Shown here piece by piece: positions 58,218 to 64,000 of a DNA stretch of 64,000 nt. Source of the DNA: Pycnococcus provasolii (taxonomy: Eukaryota; Chlorophyta; Pseudoscourfieldiophyceae; Pseudoscourfieldiales; Pycnococcaceae); contig OW568869.1 of the NCBI GenBank assembly GCA_938743325.2, forward strand, positions 248,001 through 312,000, written 5' to 3'. A program made the translations under genes and the position numbers. The notes under the pieces were generated by a model, which was not told the DNA's origin, did not search any database, and saw only the letters and a list, made by a program, of their open reading frames with translations. Every line of letters begins with the position of its first letter. The first letter of the stretch is position 1.

Positions 58218-59759
58218 TCAAGAAACAACAATAGATGATGATGACGCGTAGTCGGCGTCGTATGCAGCGACTCGTGTGTGCCTAGCACTCCAAGACTCCT
58301 GACGGTCGCCTGGTGCCGCAACTGCATCGAGAGCGTCCAAAAATTCAGGTGGTTCTGACGCATCCTGTGAAACGGCGATGGGCAGGTCGTGTACCGATTC
58401 GTACGTAGTCAGCTGTCTCGCCAAGCACCATGCAGCCTCCGTGTGCGCGTCGTCAGCCTCCGGGCCGCACCATACATACGCGCGAGAATCCGACTGTAGC
58501 ACGAAGCACGCGCGTGCGTCGAGAGCACGTCTTCCCGCGTACGGGAGCGGCGGCGGTGGCGTGAGCTCTTCGCTCGCGGTGGGCACCACCTTGCCCACGA
58601 GGTGCGGAGTTGACCCGTGCTCGCTGTGCCGGCACATGCGAAGCAGCCTCGGCGCAGGGCTGGGATCGCTCGCACCGTCGAGGCCCAGCCGCTTGCACCA
58701 CGCCAGCAGCTGGCAGGCGAAGCCCACGTTCGGGTTCGCAACGCCTCGACGCTCCTTGACGTACTGGAACGCCGCGTCGTAGCCCCACCCTCTCCTCCAC
58801 ATCGTATACGCAATGACGATTGCGCTGCTGCGGCTCACGCCCTGAGAGCAGTGAACGAGCACCCTTCCATGCGACGCCCGCGCGCTCTCGATGAAGTCGA
58901 AGCACGGGTACAGCACGCTGGCAATGTCCTCGCCGGGCGAGTCCTGCAGCCAGAGCGTCTTGTACGCGAGCTTTCCCTTGAAGTACTCCTCGCAGACGAA
59001 CGCCGCCGCGTTAACGACGTGCGTGATTCCGTGCTGCGAGAGCGTATCCCAGTTCCTTGCGACGGCGTCGCTTCCAATGTACACGCCCTCCTCCTCGCAG
59101 ACGAGCGTGCACTGTTTCTCGAACAGCGCGAACTTCTCGCGCCTGAGCTGCAGCTCGCTCGGCCCGCTGTCTGCTCGGTCGCGCAGGCGCGACAGGTCGA
59201 GCGCCTCGGGTAGAACTCCGTGCCGCGCCATGCCGAGCGGTTGGTGTGTTGCCGCCTGTGTTTGTCCACCTCCTCCGAGTCGTCGCATTTTGGACTGGTG
59301 CGCCGTCGTCTTCGCGTCGTCTTTCCGCAGTGCCAGCGGCGGCGGCGGCGCTGCCGCCGGAGACGCGGATGTTTGTGCTGCCGTCGAGTTTTGCCGCCGG
59401 TTCGTGTTTCCAGCAGCAGCAGCAGCAGCAGCAGCATCCGCCGCTCCGGCGGTTCCTCCCGCGGCTCTCCAGTACTGCGCCGCGAAGAGCGGGAGCACGG
59501 GCGCCGCCCCCGCGCCTGCCCCCATCCCCGCGGCTGTGCTTGGGAGGAACGCAACGCCGTCGACAACAGGCACAGGCACAGGGGCATGGACCCCGGCTTG
59601 TGGAGAGTGCATTGTAGGCGGAGAGTCACCTGAGGACGCAGGGTGCGCACTATTTTCCACAGACGGACCAGACGGGCCAGACGTGGACGGCGACGGCCTA
59701 GAGGCACCTACAGGCATAGAGATTGAGCCTGTGGAAGCCATGGAAGCCATGGACGTCAT
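58218..59759 (-). CDS. MKP1-like dual-specificity phosphatase with gelsolin-like region
   Basis: The protein has 513 residues. A Ser/Pro/Ala-rich N terminus (1-190) precedes a dual-specificity phosphatase domain (about 215-350): EGVYIGSDAVARNWDTL, HVVNAA, LWLQDSPGEDI (general-acid Asp) and the P-loop HCSQGVSRSS with Cys304 and Arg310, then RRGVANPNVGF. A shorter C-terminal region has a gelsolin-like segment (RACFVLQSDSRAYVWCGPEAD). This order matches plant MKP1, which inactivates MAP kinases in stress and UV responses. An Ala run near residues 105-125 comes from a GCA microsatellite. The ATG at 59757-59759 starts it; several Met codons follow closely. Confidence 0.9.
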   Translation of the reverse strand: MTSMASMASTGSISMPVGASRPSPSTSGPSGPSVENSAHPASSGDSPPTMHSPQAGVHAPVPVPVVDGVAFLPSTAAGMGAGAGAAPVLPLFAAQYWRAAGGTAGAADAAAAAAAAGNTNRRQNSTAAQTSASPAAAPPPPLALRKDDAKTTAHQSKMRRLGGGGQTQAATHQPLGMARHGVLPEALDLSRLRDRADSGPSELQLRREKFALFEKQCTLVCEEEGVYIGSDAVARNWDTLSQHGITHVVNAAAFVCEEYFKGKLAYKTLWLQDSPGEDIASVLYPCFDFIESARASHGRVLVHCSQGVSRSSAIVIAYTMWRRGWGYDAAFQYVKERRGVANPNVGFACQLLAWCKRLGLDGASDPSPAPRLLRMCRHSEHGSTPHLVGKVVPTASEELTPPPPLPYAGRRALDARACFVLQSDSRAYVWCGPEADDAHTEAAWCLARQLTTYESVHDLPIAVSQDASEPPEFLDALDAVAAPGDRQESWSARHTRVAAYDADYASSSSIVVS

Positions 59760-61351
59760 GGCTTCGAATATAGTACGGAATGGAGTATAGGTTTCACTTC
59801 AGGGGACGTTCTCGGACTCTCGGACGGGACTTCTTTTTCCCCCGCGGACGGACTGAGAGGACCCCCCCCGGTGCCCGCCGCGGTGGCGGGGGGTGGGTGG
59901 GAAAGCGATGTCCTGGAGGCTGGAGCGAGCTGACAAGGTCCTTGAAGGGGCGAACCTTTTCCTCCCCAAAGCTCCCGCCTGGCGCCTACCTTTACCCGGG
60001 ATGGCGGGACACCTAGGATGGCGGGACACCTCACCTCGGCCTTTCGGGGACCGCGTTGGTCTTGACGCACATTGGTCGTTGTCGTCGTGCTGTACCCGGG
60101 TAGGAACCTACATAGTTCTTATTACCTCTATGGAAAAAGGGAAGGCGCCTTGATGAAAGCGTCTGCAGCGGGTGACCTTTTGTGATGGGTGGTACTGTAT
60201 GTACGGTGTGGTAAAACTTTACGGTGTGGTAGGAAGGGTGCTGTGGTATGTAAACTTTACTGTGGCGCACTTTGTTCGGACTTCACTTCGGAGGTGTGCG
60301 TGCGTGCGTGTTCTTCTGTTCTGGACTTCTTCTTGCTTCGTCGTGCGTGTTTGTGTTGCTTGTATCCTATTCATCAGGCGCGCTGTTAAGGTGAGAAAAC
60401 TCTCTCTTCCTGGCACCTGGACTCTTCAGCCTGGTTCTTTTGCTTGAGCCTCACCATGAAGGCAGAACGAGAGGCCATTATGGATATTGGATAAAGGAGA
60501 CTAATGAGAGGTCCTGAGGAATGGTTGAAGACGACACGGATTGTGCGCATGACGACACACACACAAAGCAGTACGCACGCACGCACGCCACATGCGTATT
60601 CTTACCGTACAGTATCAAAGGCACCACCTATCATACAGTAGACTACTATCCATACTGTATCGTAGTCTAGGCTGTATGGAGAGCTGTGGCCCGGTGTGGA
60701 TATATCCCCTAGGACCAAGAGCATCGCAGGAGACGACGGCGAAGAGGAAGACGATGCTCGAGATGGAGATGAGGACGAGGAAGTCAATGTCCTGTAACCC
60801 TAACCCTAACCCCTCTTGAGGGCGCTTGCTCACCAAGTGGTCTTGAGGAGGAGCTCTCCTCTCCGGCAAGAGGCGTCTGTCTGCTGATATAAAATTCTAT
60901 CAGCTGGATTTTTGCTCATCGGAATTCTTCATCGGAATCGCAATCGCAATCCAAGGGTTGGGGCCTTATATATATATCATTTCTTTCGCCGGCCGGCCGG
61001 GTGGATTGGATAATTGAATTACAGTAAGTGGTGGAAGAAGAAGAAGAAGTGTAAAGGCCCTTAAGGCACACACACGCACACACACATCTTGCGGCCGCAG
61101 GAGGAATCCAGTTGGCCTTGGCCTTGCACGCGCTTATTATCTTATATTTATATTTATATTTCATATCTTGCGGCCGCGGCTGTTTCTTGGCTGTTTCTTG
61201 CACGTGCCGCTGTTTCTTGCACCTGGTTGGGTTAAGTTAAGTTGGGTTAAGTTGGCGCGGTTAAGACTCCTACTTCCTCTCATACACTTCCTCATTCGTA
61301 CACTTCATTCGTTCACTCGTTCGGATTTTATATATATCTGTACTCACACCC
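59760..61351. promoter_or_regulatory. Divergent spacer with simple repeats
   Basis: 1,592 bp, no gene supported. It has a 17-bp tandem unit (ATGGCGGGACACCTAGG, 60001-60034), TACTGTA-like words (about 60190 and 60605-60660), a telomere-type tract (60795-60812), GCCGGCCGG (60990-61000), a CACA tract (61068-61085) and a GGGTTAAGTTAAGTTGGG repeat (61226-61255). Confidence 0.55.
60795..60812 (-). repeat. Interstitial telomere-type repeat (CCCTAA)
   Basis: Three units of TAACCC lie in the divergent spacer of the MKP1-like gene and the gene at 61352. Confidence 0.9.
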
Positions 61352-62740
61352 ATGGGGAGAGACGCCAATGACGGCTCGTCAGCCTCCACCTCTTCTTCTA
61401 GCAACTCCCACCAAGTCGCTACAAAAATCTTACTGGTGCGCATGGGACACGCGATGAGAAAGCACTGGATGCAAGCGCTCGCGATCGGAACCACCTTGCT
61501 CGTCATCACATCCTTAGTCGCGACGCGCGCAATAAACAGACATAGGAGAGAAGAAAGACCACAAGTGCCGGAAATCATTCAGCTCATCGACAGACAAAAC
61601 GAAACGAATCACACGTACGTCGAGACGGTCGTCATCGACGAAAAGCCCACCTGGCATCAACCGAAACCAGTCACCAGAAAGATTTTGCCTCCGACAGTAA
61701 CAGCCAAGACAACCTCGGCTGAAAAGAATCCAAGGCTAGCGAATAGGTGGACGGCTAATGACAAGGACAACGCACACTGGCTGACACCCTTTGGAACGCG
61801 CGTTGTGCCCATGCTCGTTCGACACCGACCGACGAACAAGGAAGTGCCTGCACACGTCGTGGGGCACGTCGAGCTGCACGTCGACCACCGACAACATCCG
61901 GAGGGTATTCGAAGTCACCTGTACGCCAAGGATGCCGTTAAGCCGCCGCACGTCAAGCGCACGTACATTCGCAACCTTGTCAAGGCTGGTAATCACGAGG
62001 AGCTCGCGTCGTACCTGAAAACACAACTCATGCAGGAGGCTGCTGGAGCGAATACGCCGCACCAGGGCACGAAGGACAACCGCTCGCCGTACAAGTACCT
62101 ATCTCAGCGCTCCATGCACGGCGAAGTCGAAAAGGCGGTGGCGGCTTTCGTTTCCGCACCGCCGGGCAAGGCGCGCAACGCCGCGCTTGCAAACGCTCTG
62201 CAGACGGACGAAAAGCTGTCCACGGCGATGCGCGACCCAGGCTTCCGAAGAGTTGTTGGGATGCTGCACGGCGGGTCGAGCATCGCGGCGCAGAAAAAGA
62301 CGGAGCTCAGCGGACACATCGCCGGCGCGGGCGTGAATCCACTTGCGCTCACTGGCATCGAAGATCCGGGTGCGAGGCTCGCGAAGGTCAACATGCGCGC
62401 GACGCACACTGTCTCGGCGAGCGCTCGTGCGCACGCGACGAAGGTGATGAATCAGCGTGGGTGGGATGCGAGCAGCTATGCGAAGAGCGGCCATGCCATT
62501 CATGCGGCGACAAATCCATCGGCATCGGCGCTGCTGGCAAAGCCGCACGGCGGCACCGCGGGACCTGCTCATGCTTACACGGACCATCCGAAGTACCACA
62601 GCCAGGCGTTTGACGTCGCCAACCTGGGCAAGCAATTTCGACAGCACGACACGCGCGTTGCGAGTGGGCTATTCAACGAGCACGCCCAGTCTCAAAAGAC
62701 GTGGACGGAAACTGCACAGAAGGCTGCACTGCGCGGCTAG
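61352..62740 (+). CDS. Unknown type II membrane protein
   Basis: This 462-residue protein is not recognised. A short Ser/Asn-rich cytosolic start and basic stretch (MGHAMRKHW) precede a single helix at about 41-62 (ALAIGTTLLVITSLVATRAI) and a lumenal or extracellular His/Lys/Ala-rich remainder with NETNHT-type glycosylation sites near residue 84. There are no recognisable catalytic motifs. The helical part at 255-320 (EVEKAVAAFVSAPPGKARNAALA) may be a small folded domain. The ATG at 61352 is the first in frame. It converges on the coiled-coil gene. Confidence 0.7.
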   Translation: MGRDANDGSSASTSSSSNSHQVATKILLVRMGHAMRKHWMQALAIGTTLLVITSLVATRAINRHRREERPQVPEIIQLIDRQNETNHTYVETVVIDEKPTWHQPKPVTRKILPPTVTAKTTSAEKNPRLANRWTANDKDNAHWLTPFGTRVVPMLVRHRPTNKEVPAHVVGHVELHVDHRQHPEGIRSHLYAKDAVKPPHVKRTYIRNLVKAGNHEELASYLKTQLMQEAAGANTPHQGTKDNRSPYKYLSQRSMHGEVEKAVAAFVSAPPGKARNAALANALQTDEKLSTAMRDPGFRRVVGMLHGGSSIAAQKKTELSGHIAGAGVNPLALTGIEDPGARLAKVNMRATHTVSASARAHATKVMNQRGWDASSYAKSGHAIHAATNPSASALLAKPHGGTAGPAHAYTDHPKYHSQAFDVANLGKQFRQHDTRVASGLFNEHAQSQKTWTETAQKAALRG

Positions 62741-62857
62741 AAGATTTGTCACAGAAACCAATCACATGTCACACGAGTCTCAAATTTCCCAACGTCTGTT
62801 GGCACACAACTTCAAATCAACTAAAATACGAAAGCAATAGCGCCCATGTACAAAATG

Positions 62858-62987
62858 CGCAGGGTGGAATGGCGCCATTGTTGAATAGGGGAATTGGATG
62901 GTGAATGTGATTGGTGTGAATGGATGACGACCGTTGAACGAAGTAAATCCCATTCCATCATTTAAAATGAGCAATCCCAGATTCCAA
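62858..62987 (-). promoter_or_regulatory. Shared post-stop 3'-UTR element, copy 4 (extended)
   Basis: On the minus strand it begins 11 nt after the TGA of the gene at 62988: GATTGCT, palindromic TCATTTTAAATGA, TTTACT, GTTCAACGGTCGTC and CCATTCACACC, then a CATTCAC-rich extension like copy 3. The hairpin bases differ from copies 1 and 3 but the palindrome is kept. Confidence 0.8.
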
Positions 62988-64000
62988 TCAACTACGGTTC
63001 ACCGCGGTTGGTGCGAATACAACACGACGTTCGCCACTTCCGGGTGAAGTGGCTCGCGACGATTTGAGCGCACTTGCAACTTTGGATTTCGACGAGCCGG
63101 AACTTGGTGGCGTCGTCCTTTTCGACGAGCTAGTTGGTGGCGTCGTGGTTTTGGGCAGATACCGCTTATTTTTGTTTGTCGTCGGCGTCGGCGTCGGCGT
63201 CGGTGTCGGCGTCGTTGATGTTGTCGTCTTTGGAGTCGTCGTATCCCCCGCGGCAGCGACATTGTCACCAATCACCTTGCGCACCGCCTCAGTCTGCGCG
63301 CGCGTTTCCGCCGCCTTGGACAGGAACAGTCCAGCGCCAAGGCCAGGTGCCCACTCCTCGAGCGTCTTCCGGTAGGATTCCTTCTCCTCGCTAAAGAGCG
63401 ATGTCTCCACCTTCAACTGCTCCTCCTTCTGGCTAATGTTCGTCCGCTCGTCGTCGAGATCGCGCGCCGCCTCCATGAGATTCGACTTTTCCACCTCAAG
63501 TGCTCGCAGGCGCTTCTCGATCTCTGATCGGCTTAGCTTGTGTCCGTCTGGCGACTGAGCGCCCGCCGGTGCGGCGGGCGATGCGCCGATGGGCAGTCCA
63601 AGGCTTGCTCGCAGGGGCTCCAGGCTGCGACCTGCAAGCGCCGACTGAATCGCGCGTTCTTGGCTGGCGACAAGCTCGCGCGCGTCGACGAGCTCCGCCT
63701 CGAGCTCGCGCTCTCTGCGACCTGCCGCCTGCCGCTTGTCCGCCGAGGCGGCGCCTCCCGGTGCGTGCACCCTCATGCGTTCGACAGCCGCCTTGATGTG
63801 CGAGATCGCCTCTCGCCCGCTCGCGGCAATCTTTTCGCCGACGATGGAGACGGGTGCGTTCATGAGCATGTCGTCGTCCGCATCGTCCCACGCCGCGCCC
63901 TCGCCGGGCCGCGCGGTGAGCCGCGCAACCTCGAACAGGTGTCGTCGCATCGACCTTAATTCGGATCGCATTTCCGCGTTTTCCGCGTTCAGCTCGCTCA
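62988..64000 (-). CDS. Coiled-coil protein (5' end outside window)
   Basis: The frame is open through the right edge, so the N terminus is missing; at least 336 residues are visible. The in-frame text before the first visible Met (ELNAENAEMRSELRSM) is already coiled coil, so I do not take that Met as the start. Two coiled-coil segments are seen (REAISHIKAAVERM to ELEAELVDARELVASQERA, and RSEIEKRLRALEVEKSNLMEAARDL to EEKESYRKTLEEW). The C terminus is Thr/Pro/Ser-rich with a Thr-Pro repeat encoded by the ACGCCG hexamer. A cytoskeletal or motor-associated role is possible but unproven. Its 3' flank carries shared element copy 4. Confidence 0.75.
   Translation of the reverse strand, partial: SELNAENAEMRSELRSMRRHLFEVARLTARPGEGAAWDDADDDMLMNAPVSIVGEKIAASGREAISHIKAAVERMRVHAPGGAASADKRQAAGRRERELEAELVDARELVASQERAIQSALAGRSLEPLRASLGLPIGASPAAPAGAQSPDGHKLSRSEIEKRLRALEVEKSNLMEAARDLDDERTNISQKEEQLKVETSLFSEEKESYRKTLEEWAPGLGAGLFLSKAAETRAQTEAVRKVIGDNVAAAGDTTTPKTTTSTTPTPTPTPTPTTNKNKRYLPKTTTPPTSSSKRTTPPSSGSSKSKVASALKSSRATSPGSGERRVVFAPTAVNRS
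63175..63216 (-). repeat. GTCGGC hexamer repeat encoding Thr-Pro
   Basis: About six near-perfect hexamer units, the same repeat family as the Ala-Asp tract at 443-478 but read in another frame. Confidence 0.85.

Overview
This window looks like compact nuclear DNA from a photosynthetic, flagellated, single-celled eukaryote, most likely a green alga of prasinophyte type. A CruP lycopene-cyclase paralogue with a likely plastid leader implies a plastid. Epsilon-tubulin implies centrioles or basal bodies. A MAP-kinase phosphatase carrying a gelsolin-like region, SHAQKYF-class MYB, a plant-type metaxin and a DnaJ-X protein fit Viridiplantae. Several 3' flanks carry TGTAA, the green-algal poly(A) signal, and there are TTTAGGG and TTAGGG telomere-type repeats. 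A stramenopile or other alga is not excluded. I assign 28 protein genes in 64 kb and see only two introns, both GT-AG. I see no rRNA, tRNA, CRISPR, prophage or retrovirus-like element.

Layout: 1-10.5 kb holds a DnaJ-X protein (cut by the window edge), a K+-independent H+-pyrophosphatase, CCT2, a mitochondrial-type P450, a chromate transporter and UTP23. 12-18 kb holds an ARF-like GTPase, a SHAQKYF MYB factor and a beta-propeller-like protein. 18.6-26 kb holds CruP, metaxin, an LRR protein and a choline-transporter-like protein. 26-38 kb holds an unknown two-helix membrane protein, an unknown coiled-coil protein, a lipase-maturation-factor/IQ/LRR fusion and a 1,585-residue FEN-like nuclease/SF2 helicase fusion. 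38-48 kb holds epsilon-tubulin, a RING protein, a tiny membrane protein, an NRF-6-like acyltransferase and a basic coiled-coil protein. 49-64 kb holds a HARE-HTH/bZIP factor, a 1,285-residue unknown, a small secreted protein, an MKP1-like phosphatase, a type II membrane protein and a coiled-coil protein cut by the right edge.

Gene order is mostly alternating. By my starts, convergent spacers average about 220 bp and divergent spacers about 1,000 bp. The long divergent or upstream spacers hold all the telomere-like repeats, most other simple repeats and one foldback element. The genes do not form one pathway; they are mixed housekeeping, plastid, membrane and regulatory functions.

The strongest new signals are: a 60-70 bp element placed 5-11 nt after the stop codon of four unrelated genes, always in the sense orientation; two unusual domain fusions (lipase maturation factor + IQ + LRR, and nuclease + helicase); a HARE-HTH/bZIP transcription factor; a foldback element with about 100-bp inverted ends and a possible 9-bp target duplication; and telomere-type repeats found only in spacers that hold a promoter.
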